In this document: positions 38,865 to 46,771 of the stretch, piece by piece
How the letters are laid out: each line of letters begins with the position of its first letter
Position numbering within the stretch: the first letter of the stretch is position 1
DNA from: Methylobacterium sp. Leaf91
GTDB lineage: Bacteria; Pseudomonadota; Alphaproteobacteria; Rhizobiales; Beijerinckiaceae
Length of the DNA stretch: 64,000 bases
Direction: 5' to 3'
NCBI RefSeq assembly: GCF_001422815.1
Contig: NZ_LMMP01000049.1
Span: forward strand, 155,026 to 219,025
Notes under the pieces: generated by a model
Told to the model about the DNA's origin: nothing
Seen by the model: only the letters and a program-made list of their open reading frames with translations
Database searches by the model: none
Translations under genes and position numbers: made by a program

Positions 38865-41758
38865 ACGCCGTCTCGCCCTTGGCGACCTTCGACGGCGCCG
38901 AGGCCATCATCGAGGGCTGGTGCGAGGGCCTGATGCCCGACCCTCCGACGCCCGTCGACGAGTGGTCCGACAGCAACATCATCCTGCCGGCCATCGGTGC
39001 CGCTGAGGCCGGCGACTACTCGACCGCCCGGACGCCGTACCTGCGCGAGATCCTCACGAACCTCTCGCCCATGTCCCCGGTCGTGACGACTATCCTGATG
39101 AAGGGGGCACAGCTGGGCGCCTCCCAGGCGGGTCTGAACTGGCTCGGATACATCATCGCCGTTGCCGGGGGCCCCGCCATCGTGGTCTGCCCGACCGTGG
39201 CGATGGCCGAGCTCTACTCGAAGCAGCGCCTTGGTCCGATGATCGAGGCCTGCAAGGCGCTGCGGGCCAAGATCCCCCCAAACCGGGGCAAGGCCTCGGG
39301 CAACACGCTCCTGATCAAGACCTTCCCCGGGGGCATGATCCGCCTCACCGGCGGGAACTCGGCGGCCGCCCTCAAATCGATGCCGGCGAAATGGCGCCTC
39401 TACGAGGAGCCCGACGAGTACCCGAAGGACCTGGAGGGGCAGGGCAACGCCGTTGACCTGGTGCGCGTCCGCGGCCGCACCTTCGGGCGCCGGGCCAAGG
39501 AGTTCCTGAACTGCACCCCGAACATGGCGTCCGACAGCGTCATCTGGGCGATGTACCTCAAAGGGGACCAGCGGGAATACCGCATGCCGTGCCCCCACAA
39601 CTGCGGCCACAGGACGGTCTTCAATCGCGAGAACTTCCGGTTCGAGAAGGGGCAACCCCAGACGGCCCACATGGTCTGCGAGAACCCCGAGTGCGGCGGC
39701 CGCATCGACGAGGCCCGGCACAAGGAGGCGATGCTGGACGAGGGCGTGTGGATCCCCAGGATCGCCAACGCGCCGGCCCACATGCCCCGGTCCTATTACC
39801 TCCCCTCCTTCTACAGCCCCGTCGGGTGGCAGTCCTGGGCAGACATCGCCACGGAGACCGAGAACGCCGAGGGCAACTACTCAAAAACCAAAACCCTCTG
39901 GAACACCACCTACGGCCTGCCCTGGAACGACGTCACCGACACGCCTTCGTACGAGGCGATCTGGGCCCGTCGCTCCACCACCTACGTCTCGCGTCAGATC
40001 CCGGCGGAGGCCCTGTTCCTGACCGCCGGCGTCGACGTCGGCCTCGACCACCTGGAGGTCGGGGTGTGGGCCTACGGGAGGAAGGGAAAGCGTTGGCTCG
40101 TCGAGCACGTGCGCCTTCGTGGCGCCCTCCGGGATCCGGAGCATTGGGCCCGCCTGAAGGCCTTCCTCCAGCGTCGTTACGTCCATCCCTGCGGTGCGAT
40201 CATGCCCATCCGACGGGTCGCGGTCGACCGCGGCAGGTGGCCGGATGTCGTGATGCCGTGGGTCCAGAAGCAGGACCCGGACTGGATCGTGGCCATCCGC
40301 GGCAACGAGAAAATCGACGCCCAGATCCTCAAAGAGAGCAAGTGGAGATTCAAGTCGGAGGACGGCCATTCGTGGTCCTCCGACGAGGGCGTCCTGTACT
40401 GGACCCTGGGCGTCGGCCTCCTGAAATTGGAGCTCATGGGGCAACTCAACCTGCCCCGTCCCGCACCGGGCGAGGAGACGCCCCCGGGCTGGGTCGACCT
40501 CCCGATGGACGTGGAGTTGGGGTGGTGCGAGCAGTTGGTGTCCGAGGAGTACGTCACCGTCAAATCGAAGACGGGGCGCCCCAAGGCCACCTGGCGGTCC
40601 ATAGGTGGGCTACGCCACGAGGCTCTCGACTGCGCTAACTACGGCCGTGCCATGGCCGAGCTCATCGGTTGGTCGACGTGGTCCGAGGTGGAGTTCTCCC
40701 GCGAGGAGCGTGCCCTGGAGAAGGCGGCCGGGGAGATGCGCCTGCTCATGGAGAAGGTGAGCCGTGAGCGCCGGGCCGCGGGGGATCCCCGTAGGGTCAC
40801 GGAGGAAAGCGTCATGGGCAATATCGTACGACCCGTCGTCTGGGGTGGCGAGGAGGAGGCCGAGCCGCAGGGCGGCGATACGGCCGTCATCCCGCGCCTC
40901 AAAGAGGAGTCTGTGGCGCCTCCCATCCTGGGCAAGATGACCAACACACCCTGGGCGATCAGGGAGGGCATGCTCGACACCATGGTCGGCATCGCCAACC
41001 GGGACGGCCTCCGGGCGGTAAGCGACGAGATGGTCCGGGAGGAGCCCGAGATCTGCCAGATGGTCGTGCGCGACGGCGTGGCGGTCATCCCGGTCATCGG
41101 TCCGTCGTTCCGGTACGCGTCGTGGATCCACGACGCATGCGGCGCCACGAGCTACGACGCCATCGCCCGTGACCTGAATCTGGCGCTCGAAGACCCGGCC
41201 GTGAAGGCCATCCTGTTCGAGTTCGACAGCCCCGGCGGCGAGGTCACCGGGTGCAATGCCACGGCCGCCAAGATCCGGGCCGCCCGGGGCCGCAAGCCCA
41301 TCGTGGCCTGGGTCGAGGGCGATGCCTGCAGCGCGGCCTACTGGCTCGCCAGCGCGTGCGATCACGTGGTCATCGATGAGTGCGCCCAGCTGGGGTCCAT
41401 CGGTGTCGTGGGCATCTTCAACGACACCCGCGGCATGGACGAGAAGCTCGGCATCAAGCGCTACGAGATCGTCTCCAGCCAGTCCCCCGGCAAGCGCCCG
41501 GACCCCGCCACGGACGAGGGCAGGGCGGCCATCCAGGTGGTCATCGACGACCTGGCATCGGTGTTCGTGGACGCCGTCGCGATCAACAGGGGGGTGAGCC
41601 CCGAGGACGTCGTCGCGCGGTTCGGCGGGGGCGGTTGCTTCGTGGGCCAGAAGGCGATCGACGCGGGCCTCGCCGACGAGATCGGCACCTTCGACGAGGT
41701 CCTGGCCGAGCTCGCCGGGGTCGACGCAGAATGCCTACCTCTTCGTCGCGACCCGTGA
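38861..41758 (+). CDS. Terminase large subunit (GpA) fused in frame to an S49 head-maturation protease
   Basis: 965 residues from GTG 38861. Residues 1 to about 640 are a lambda GpA-type terminase: MKGAQLGASQAGLNW near the ATPase entry, YEEPDEYPKDLEGQGNAVDL, CPHNCGH...CENPECGG zinc fingers, GVDVGLDHLEVGVWAYG and the nuclease end LRHEALDCANYG. A linker (about 640-685) leads to MTNTPWAIREGMLDTMVG, the usual start of phage S49 proteases; then FDSPGGEVTG, catalytic Ser824 in DACSAAYWLASACD and Lys878 in SPGKRPDP, spaced like lambda C (166/218). In phages a connector gene and the portal gene lie between the two. Here they are gone and the reading frame runs through. No portal is seen in the window. 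Confidence 0.85.
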   Translation: MNAVSPLATFDGAEAIIEGWCEGLMPDPPTPVDEWSDSNIILPAIGAAEAGDYSTARTPYLREILTNLSPMSPVVTTILMKGAQLGASQAGLNWLGYIIAVAGGPAIVVCPTVAMAELYSKQRLGPMIEACKALRAKIPPNRGKASGNTLLIKTFPGGMIRLTGGNSAAALKSMPAKWRLYEEPDEYPKDLEGQGNAVDLVRVRGRTFGRRAKEFLNCTPNMASDSVIWAMYLKGDQREYRMPCPHNCGHRTVFNRENFRFEKGQPQTAHMVCENPECGGRIDEARHKEAMLDEGVWIPRIANAPAHMPRSYYLPSFYSPVGWQSWADIATETENAEGNYSKTKTLWNTTYGLPWNDVTDTPSYEAIWARRSTTYVSRQIPAEALFLTAGVDVGLDHLEVGVWAYGRKGKRWLVEHVRLRGALRDPEHWARLKAFLQRRYVHPCGAIMPIRRVAVDRGRWPDVVMPWVQKQDPDWIVAIRGNEKIDAQILKESKWRFKSEDGHSWSSDEGVLYWTLGVGLLKLELMGQLNLPRPAPGEETPPGWVDLPMDVELGWCEQLVSEEYVTVKSKTGRPKATWRSIGGLRHEALDCANYGRAMAELIGWSTWSEVEFSREERALEKAAGEMRLLMEKVSRERRAAGDPRRVTEESVMGNIVRPVVWGGEEEAEPQGGDTAVIPRLKEESVAPPILGKMTNTPWAIREGMLDTMVGIANRDGLRAVSDEMVREEPEICQMVVRDGVAVIPVIGPSFRYASWIHDACGATSYDAIARDLNLALEDPAVKAILFEFDSPGGEVTGCNATAAKIRAARGRKPIVAWVEGDACSAAYWLASACDHVVIDECAQLGSIGVVGIFNDTRGMDEKLGIKRYEIVSSQSPGKRPDPATDEGRAAIQVVIDDLASVFVDAVAINRGVSPEDVVARFGGGGCFVGQKAIDAGLADEIGTFDEVLAELAGVDAECLPLRRDP

Positions 41759-41870
41759 TGAGGGGGGGACCTGGTTCTCGACGTCGGTCAACAACGGAGC
41801 CGGGACCGGCCCCCCGATCAACATTCAGATGACCACCTGGGCGGGGATGCACCCCATGTTCCCGACCTAG
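41727..41870 (+). pseudogene. C-terminal fragment of a phage structural gene, fused out of frame to the protease end
   Basis: In a different frame from the protease, codons from 41727 read QNAYLFVATRDEGGTWF, STSVNNGAGTGPPINIQ, then MTTWAGMHPMFPT and a TAG stop at 41868-41870. This has the aromatic, Thr/Asn-rich look of a tail or fibre protein end, without a start or ribosome site. The protease reads on across this junction out of frame and stops at 41758. The simplest reading is a deletion that joined the protease to a later structural gene. Its exact family was not identified. Confidence 0.5.
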
Positions 41871-42463
41871 CTCCCCAGGCCATCGAGGCGCCGCGAGACG
41901 ATCCCCGGTGCCCCTGACAGGGCCTCCTCGACGAGGTCGTAGAACGGTAACCGCGGCTTGTACCTGGCCTCCTCGATGATCAGGGCTAGGATCTGGGTCT
42001 TGCCGTTGCGCCTCCGGATGAGGACCGGGGGCTTGTCCGGCCTGAGCTTCACCCACCGCACGCCGGGCTGCTGCATGACGCGCTGGACGTATCCGCGGGA
42101 CATGTTTCCGTACGCATTCCGGGGAGAGTCTTTCCCGGGGATCAACGGTCCGAGCTTGGTCGTCGCGTAATCGCCCGCCTTCCGGACCCCACCGAAGATC
42201 TCCAAGGCAAGGTAGCGCGCCTGGAGCGGGAGGACGTCCACCTCGGCCTCGACGTCCCGGGTGCCGGGCCGGGCCTTCTTCACCCCGATCGCTTTCATCG
42301 TGAACGGCGTGGGTCGGTCGAGGTGGACGGGGAGTGCTTCGGTCACGTGAAGCCGCGCGGCTTCTGCGATCGAGTTCACGCTGTCCACGAGCGCCGCTCG
42401 GATGTCCGCCGGACCGAGTTCGTCGCGTTCTGGGGGGTCGGTTTTGATGGTTACCTGCAGCAT
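41867..42463 (-). CDS. Phage-type hypothetical protein, possibly a minor tail or neck protein
   Basis: 198 residues on the minus strand, against the packaging genes. The start at ATG 42463 has no clear ribosome site. The sequence has helices (ADIRAALVDSVNSIAEAARL), then LPLQARYLALEIFGGVRKAG, a region with RGYVQRVMQQPGVRWVKL and a basic end. The length and the beta/alpha mix resemble phage minor tail proteins of the lambda Z type, but no motif settles this. Its stop shares the last bases of the tail fragment, so the two sit tail to tail. Confidence 0.45.
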   Translation of the reverse strand: MLQVTIKTDPPERDELGPADIRAALVDSVNSIAEAARLHVTEALPVHLDRPTPFTMKAIGVKKARPGTRDVEAEVDVLPLQARYLALEIFGGVRKAGDYATTKLGPLIPGKDSPRNAYGNMSRGYVQRVMQQPGVRWVKLRPDKPPVLIRRRNGKTQILALIIEEARYKPRLPFYDLVEEALSGAPGIVSRRLDGLGS

Positions 42464-42709
42464 GCCGGCATCGTCCGACCCTGCCGTGAAACCGACGAGC
42501 CCGCCCTGAAACCCGTCGCCCGTGTCCCCTTGGATTTTCGATGCTCTTCATAGGAGTAACGGGGAGGTGCGCCACCTATTGCTTGAGCAATCCTCGGACA
42601 CGTCCTCCGCAATCAGAGCCCAGGGAAACAGTAACCCTGCCTCCGAGATCGTCTTGCAAGGGCCGCTTGGAGCTGAATCTATGAGTGCCTGGACGCAGGG
42701 AGATCGACG

Positions 42710-42964
42710 ATGAGCAGGCAGACCGAAACCCTTCATCACGGCATGCATAGCGGTATGCTGGCTGTCGGTGTCGCCCTGGTCGCCGGCCAGCGTGCGCGTC
42801 GTGAAGCACAGGCCTGGGCGCAGGCAGATGCGGATGCCGAGAGCGCGGTCCACCGCCTGGGCCAGGCTCTCCTCGCATCCCGCCGCCGGGAAGCCGAGCT
42901 CGCACGTGATCTCGCTGCGGCTCAGGCAGAAATCCGGGCGCTGCGTCTCGCCCGCCGTCAGTGA
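42710..42964 (+). CDS. Small coiled-coil protein with N-terminal helix
   Basis: 84 residues from ATG 42710 with AGGGAG upstream. A short polar start (MSRQTETLHHGMHSG) leads to a hydrophobic stretch (MLAVGVALVAG) and then a long Ala/Arg/Glu helix, ASRRREAELARDLAAAQAEI. The pattern is that of a lysis-cassette spanin (Rz-like) or a small membrane-anchored coiled coil; I cannot separate these. It is followed by a palindrome and a two-way terminator. Confidence 0.55.
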   Translation: MSRQTETLHHGMHSGMLAVGVALVAGQRARREAQAWAQADADAESAVHRLGQALLASRRREAELARDLAAAQAEIRALRLARRQ

Positions 42965-43011
42965 GAAATCGCGCCTGAGGGGGTTGTGCCTTTCCCCTAC
43001 GGTCCAGATTC

Positions 43012-43038
43012 GGTCCGCAAATGGCCCATTTGCGGACC
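43012..43038. repeat. Perfect 27-bp palindrome
   Basis: GGTCCGCAAATG (43012-43023) and CATTTGCGGACC (43027-43038) are exact inverted copies around a 3-bp centre. It lies just left of a bidirectional terminator. It could be an operator or a second transcription hairpin. Confidence 0.6.
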
Positions 43039-43044
43039 ACGAAA

Positions 43045-43076
43045 AAAGGGCCCGCCGGATGACCGGCGGGCCCTTT
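43045..43076. terminator. Bidirectional terminator between convergent genes
   Basis: AAAGGGCCCGCCGG (43045-43058) pairs perfectly with CCGGCGGGCCCTTT (43063-43076) around a 4-base loop. There is an A run on the left and a T run on the right, so it works in both directions for the 42710 (+) and 43098 (-) genes. Confidence 0.88.
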
Positions 43077-43097
43077 CGCATTCGGGGGGAGTGGGGC

Positions 43098-43697
43098 TTA
43101 GGCGACCTTGCGGCGGCGGTTGCGCTCAAGGGTCAGGTTCACGAGCTCGGCGATGGCGACGTCTTCCGGGTCGTCCGAGAGCGGACGCGTCCACGTCCAA
43201 AATGTGGATGTGTCCGCAACGGGTGCGGATGTGTCCGCATTTGCGGTCGGGACGACCTCACGGGGAGCGGCCGGGGTGAGCGACGGCAGGCCCTCGATCA
43301 GGTTGCCCCCGACGTGTGCCTCGGCTTCATGCGGGAGGGCGGCAGCCAGCGTTACGAGCTCGCTGTGGGACAGGCCCCGGGCCCAGGCCAGGACTGGCTC
43401 GGGTAGGCCAGACACGTCCGCAGCGGGCCCCCCAGCGACGAGGTGCCGGGCGTACGACACAAGGGGCACGCCAACCTGATGGCGGGGGGCAGGGCCCCAT
43501 GCCGGGGACGGGGCAACCGCCGGGGCAGGGGCATCGAGGTACGCCGCGGCCGCGTCCGTAGCGGGCAGGACTGGGGTCGTGACCCCAGTCGCAGACTTGA
43601 CCGCACGGAGGATCCAGCGGCCCCCCTCCCAGACGAACGCAAGAACGGTGGCAACGGCGGCGGCGGCGAGAGCGAAAACGCGAGCGATGAAATTCAT
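43098..43697 (-). CDS. Membrane-anchored hypothetical protein
   Basis: 199 residues from ATG 43697 with an AGGACC ribosome site; the frame extends upstream without a better start. An N-terminal hydrophobic helix (about 4-24, VFALAAAAVATVLAFVWEG) is followed by a long Ala/Pro-rich linker and a globular end with SELVTLAAALPHEAEAHV and DPEDVAIAELVNLTLERNRR. Two near-identical ADTS segments reflect a short direct repeat in the DNA. It may be a phage envelope or exclusion protein, by analogy only. It is transcribed leftward, away from the control region. Confidence 0.5.
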   Translation of the reverse strand: MNFIARVFALAAAAVATVLAFVWEGGRWILRAVKSATGVTTPVLPATDAAAAYLDAPAPAVAPSPAWGPAPRHQVGVPLVSYARHLVAGGPAADVSGLPEPVLAWARGLSHSELVTLAAALPHEAEAHVGGNLIEGLPSLTPAAPREVVPTANADTSAPVADTSTFWTWTRPLSDDPEDVAIAELVNLTLERNRRRKVA

Positions 43698-43758
43698 GGG
43701 CGGTGGTCCTGTGCTGTGGTGACGTTTCGATTGTCCGGTCGCTCTCGCAATCGACAAA

Positions 43759-44598
43759 TCAGGCCGCGGCGAAGATGCTCTCGACGACCGCCCGGGGCAG
43801 TTGCTTGTGGTGCACGCGGAGCAGCCTGAGCGCGTGACTCGCCTGGGCGACGTCGAGCTCCGGCAGCGCGTCGAGGACATGCCCGTCGATAGTCGCGCTC
43901 TTACTCCAGCCACGGCCGTTTTCGAGCGTCGCCCAGTCCGCGTCCTCCGCCGTGATCAGGCGAACAGCTTCGAGAGCCAGGGACCTCACGTTGGGGCGCT
44001 CGGCCAGGGCCCGCTCCCCCTCGTGCATGACAGCCAGCTTGACCTCAGACCGCGCCACGTTTTTGCCAGCCCTCTCGACGAGGGACAGCAGCCGCATCGC
44101 ATCCGCAACATCGAGGTCCGGACGCTGGAGGAGGCCCTGAGCCTCATCGGCGTCGACCCGGCGGGCCCAAGACCACCTGCGATCTTTTAGGGACCGCGTC
44201 GCCTCCTCGCGGGCCCTTGCAACGAGATCGGCGATCCTCTGCACCTCCGCGGCCGCCGCCGCTTCCTCCTTCGCCTGCCGGGCCGCGGCCGCTGCCGCCC
44301 GCTCCACCTCTCGGGCAGCGACCCGCCCCGGGATGCTGTCGATAGCTGTCTGGACGGCGTCCAGGTCGTGATCGGGCGCCTGCCAGAACAAGACGTTCTC
44401 GCTTTCGCGTGTGAGACCCAGGTCCCAAAAACAGACGACCTCCGCGTCGATAGCCTGATCGAACGCCGGCGTCCGGACGGCGCGGCTCAGGTACCGCGGG
44501 CCGTGCCGCGTGTGGAGCAGCTCTCCCATCTGCCACTGGAGCCCAAGCCACGCTGGCGGCTGGACGTAAGGGGGGAGCGGAGGCGTGTAGCGGGCCAT
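43759..44598 (-). CDS. Leftward gene of the divergent control region, hypothetical
   Basis: 279 residues from ATG 44598 (GAGGATTCGCAA upstream). The start is proline-rich with aromatic residues (MARYTPPLPPYVQPPAWLGL). A middle region rich in Ala/Glu (about 95-130) is probably a coiled coil, and the end has repeated leucine-rich helices (ADAMRLLSLVERAG, SHALRLLRVHHKQLP). No HTH or enzyme motif is visible. It is divergent from the small HTH gene at 44870 and shares the box-rich control region, so it is likely expressed under that repressor. Confidence 0.5.
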   Translation of the reverse strand: MARYTPPLPPYVQPPAWLGLQWQMGELLHTRHGPRYLSRAVRTPAFDQAIDAEVVCFWDLGLTRESENVLFWQAPDHDLDAVQTAIDSIPGRVAAREVERAAAAAARQAKEEAAAAAEVQRIADLVARAREEATRSLKDRRWSWARRVDADEAQGLLQRPDLDVADAMRLLSLVERAGKNVARSEVKLAVMHEGERALAERPNVRSLALEAVRLITAEDADWATLENGRGWSKSATIDGHVLDALPELDVAQASHALRLLRVHHKQLPRAVVESIFAAA

Positions 44599-44674
44599 TT
44601 GCGAATCCTCGAATCTGCGGATCTGAGTAATGTAGCAATCGTATTTCGGATCGCAACAGAAACCGTCGAGGCTC

Positions 44675-44745
44675 TTTCGACAACACCGCACGACGATTTC
44701 GACAACGATTTGAACAACACGGCGTTGTCGAAACTGTTGTTCAAA
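44675..44745. promoter_or_regulatory. Five-copy TTTYRACAAC operator cluster
   Basis: The 10-bp box TTT(C/G)(G/A)ACAAC is found at 44675-44684, 44697-44706 and 44709-44718 on the plus strand, and at 44724-44733 and 44736-44745 on the minus strand. The last four form a mirrored double dyad (CG box, GA box, then the inverses of each). It lies between the 44598 and 44870 start codons. This is the form of a phage immunity operator with multiple repressor sites. Confidence 0.75.
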
Positions 44746-44808
44746 TGTAATAAAGCCTAAAGCTATCGCGCAGGTTGTATAACATTGAAGGCATAATTTT
44801 GGAGACCC

Positions 44809-44838
44809 TGGAAATTCTCGTAGGGGTTGCGATATAAT
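44809..44838 (+). promoter_or_regulatory. Candidate sigma-70 promoter for the HTH operon
   Basis: A perfect TATAAT at 44833-44838 is preceded by TGGAAA at 44809-44814, spaced 18 bp. It is 32 bp before the start codon at 44870. The -35 box is weak, as expected of a controlled promoter. Confidence 0.55.
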
Positions 44839-44869
44839 ATTCTCGGCAGATTCGCGGAGGACGCAATGG

Positions 44870-45139
44870 ATGGTCGAGTTGACGGAGACGGAAGTGCGCA
44901 TGCTGCTCCGCGGGGCATGCCGCCGGGCCGGATCTCAGGACGCATGGGCACGCCAGGCGGGTCTCTCGCCCCAGCACGTGTCGGACGTGCTCCTGGGAAG
45001 GCGGGGGCCGGCCGGTCAGGTCTTGAGGGCGCTCGGACTGGCGCGCAGGGTGAGGTACGTCCAGACCGCCGCCGGGGACCCAAGCGCTACTGCAGGCTCT
45101 CCCGAGCCCGGTGCGAGGAGTACCTCAGCGCCGGCATGA
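44870..45139 (+). CDS. Small HTH protein, Cro/CI-like
   Basis: 89 residues from ATG 44870 with GCGGAGGA about 9 bases upstream. Helix-turn-helix at about 11-50: MLLRGACRRAGSQDAWARQA, with GLSPQHVSDVLLGRRGP as the recognition helix and turn, then RALGLARRVRYVQT. This is the XRE-type domain seen in small Cro/CI-like proteins of rhizobial phages. The end is disordered. It stands at the operator cluster and starts a coupled operon: its TGA overlaps the ATG of the next gene. It is a strong candidate for the regulator that binds the TTTYRACAAC boxes. Confidence 0.75.
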   Translation: MVELTETEVRMLLRGACRRAGSQDAWARQAGLSPQHVSDVLLGRRGPAGQVLRALGLARRVRYVQTAAGDPSATAGSPEPGARSTSAPA

Positions 45140-45549
45140 CCTACCGCGATATCGCCGCGCGCGAGGGCTGGGATGAGAAGACGATTGCGGTGCACTGCAG
45201 GGGGCTCGGGCTCACATCCCAGCCACGCCAGCCAGTTGTCACGCTCTTAGACGTCGAGAGCGCGCGTGAGGGACGGGAGACTGTCCGAGAAGTCGCGGAC
45301 CGCCTGGGCGTCACGATCCAGGCGGTTCACCTGTGCGCGTACCGCCATGGCACTCGCATCGCCAGGCGTCCCTCGCGTCTCGACCACGAGACAATGAGAA
45401 GGGTAGTCCTCGCGCACGCCCCGCTCTCGCAAGCCGCCCTCGAACTGGGGGTCACTCCCGAGACGCTTTACCGCCGCGCCGGGCAGCTAGGCCTGCCGGG
45501 TGACCGCCGCGGCCGCACGCTGCTCCGCCGCCGGGAAGGTGTGGTCTGA
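45136..45549 (+). CDS. Triple helix-turn-helix protein
   Basis: 137 residues. ATG 45136 overlaps the stop of the 44870 gene (ATGA). Three helix-turn-helix-like repeats follow: MTYRDIAAREGWDEKTIAVH, ETVREVADRLGVTIQAVHLC and APLSQAALELGVTPETLYRR, each of the LAx-GVx-xTI form. The same frame is open upstream to 44827, and some of that sequence (RARCEEYLSAG) also looks protein-like, so a longer product with an earlier start cannot be excluded. Such proteins often act as phage transcription regulators. No dimerisation or effector domain is visible. Confidence 0.62.
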   Translation: MTYRDIAAREGWDEKTIAVHCRGLGLTSQPRQPVVTLLDVESAREGRETVREVADRLGVTIQAVHLCAYRHGTRIARRPSRLDHETMRRVVLAHAPLSQAALELGVTPETLYRRAGQLGLPGDRRGRTLLRRREGVV

Positions 45550-45962
45550 TGTGCGATCTCATCACCGATCTTCAGAGCCTCAGCATCGCCCAAGTCCGGG
45601 CACGCCTGACGCAGGCACGGGCCGCCGCGCGGGCCCTGATCGACGACCCAGAGATCCCGGCGATCCGTCGCGACCGTCTCGCGTTCGCGCTGGACGAGAT
45701 GGACGCCCGGCTGCTCGATTTCGCGAAAAACTCGTTGTTTCACCTCGCCGGCGAGATCGAGGCCGCGGGCGAGCCCGTCGAGGAACGCGTGGACCTGGAC
45801 GCAAACAGGTCACCCGAGGAACGTGCGGCGGTCGTGGGGATCCTCGACGAGCTCCTTGCCGATGACGGTCCGTCCCCCGATCCGGTCGCGTCCGAAATGC
45901 CTCGCCCGCTCCCGCCGCCGCCGCTCCCGCCGGGAGCCCGGGGCGCACCCACCAGAATCTAG
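45549..45962 (+). CDS. Hypothetical protein of the HTH operon
   Basis: 137 residues. Its ATG overlaps the previous stop (TGATG). N-terminal helices SIAQVRARLTQARAAARAL and FALDEMDARLLDFAKNSLFH, then a charged region and a Pro-rich end (PLPPPPLPPGARG). No recognised domain. It is the third coupled gene after the two HTH genes and is read to the start of a short gap before 46039. Confidence 0.5.
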   Translation: MCDLITDLQSLSIAQVRARLTQARAAARALIDDPEIPAIRRDRLAFALDEMDARLLDFAKNSLFHLAGEIEAAGEPVEERVDLDANRSPEERAAVVGILDELLADDGPSPDPVASEMPRPLPPPPLPPGARGAPTRI

Positions 45963-46038
45963 ACACCGCATTTCGAAGCCTGGGCGCCCGGCTAGGGGCG
46001 CATTTCCCGCAGCCCTTTCACCGACAGGACCACGCATC

Positions 46039-46668
46039 ATGCGTATCAAGACCTTCGACCACCGGCCCGTGCAGGCCATCATTCGCGGCTCGCTCGACCG
46101 CTGCTTCGACAACCGCTCGAACGAGTACCGGGCCGCCGTCATCATGGAAGGCTTGTTTGAAGCCGGCTTCGAGATCGTCCCGAAAGCCAGGCCTGCGGCC
46201 GCTGCGGTCAATTCTCTTGAGACGATGCCCGTGAAGGTGGTCGTATTCGAAGAGCCCGACGACGTCTCTGAGGGCCCAACCGTCGCCCCCAAGGACGTCC
46301 ACACCCTGCCGAGCGGCCGCAGGTCCTCTGTCATGACGCTTAACGAGAAGCGCATCCTCCAGGCCATTGCCCAGCGTTCGTGGCATATGCTTTCGAGCCG
46401 CGAGTTCGACACTTACAAGCGGTACCTCGATGACTGGTCGGAGGGCGAAGCCTCAGGTCCCCGCAGCGGCTACCACGAGGCGCTCGCCTTGATCCGAGGC
46501 GAGGAGACGTCCGCAGTTGCCGTAGCTGCGGCCCTGGGGGGTGACGGGCGCACCGGCGAGGAGGGGGACGTCTGGGCACTCTACGATGCCCGTCACCGCA
46601 CCCGGGCACGCTACGATTACAAGGTCGACCCAGACCTGCAGCAGCCGGTCAACGCCGCCCAGGGTTAG
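46039..46668 (+). CDS. Hypothetical protein of the phage-derived element
   Basis: 209 residues from ATG 46039, AGGACC upstream. It starts with MRIKTFDHRPVQAIIRGSLD, moves through a short VKVVVFEEPDD stretch to a helix rich in conserved-looking residues (EKRILQAIAQRSWHMLSSRE with FDTYKRYLDD), and ends with tyrosine/arginine-rich sequence RTRARYDYKVDPDLQQ. No family was recognised. It is followed by a perfect hairpin terminator, closing the rightward operon that starts at the operator cluster. Confidence 0.5.
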   Translation: MRIKTFDHRPVQAIIRGSLDRCFDNRSNEYRAAVIMEGLFEAGFEIVPKARPAAAAVNSLETMPVKVVVFEEPDDVSEGPTVAPKDVHTLPSGRRSSVMTLNEKRILQAIAQRSWHMLSSREFDTYKRYLDDWSEGEASGPRSGYHEALALIRGEETSAVAVAAALGGDGRTGEEGDVWALYDARHRTRARYDYKVDPDLQQPVNAAQG

Positions 46669-46678
46669 ACATCTATGA

Positions 46679-46708
46679 CCCTGGGCGCTCAAATGCGAGC
46701 GCCCAGGG
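46679..46708 (+). terminator. Perfect 12-bp hairpin after the 46039 gene
   Basis: CCCTGGGCGCTC (46679-46690) and GAGCGCCCAGGG (46697-46708) pair fully around the loop AAATGC. No T tract follows, but the stem is very strong and starts 10 bp after the stop. Confidence 0.65.
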
Positions 46709-46771
46709 AACCGCCTTGGTTCAGAGCTTTATCGTAAAACCGGCTTGCTCTGAAGCGGAACGCAAACGCAC

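Noticed and set aside
41867..42463. Toxin-antitoxin or defence gene in the minus-strand phage gene
   Set aside because: No nuclease, kinase or antitoxin motif; a phage structural protein is the more economical guess, kept at low confidence.
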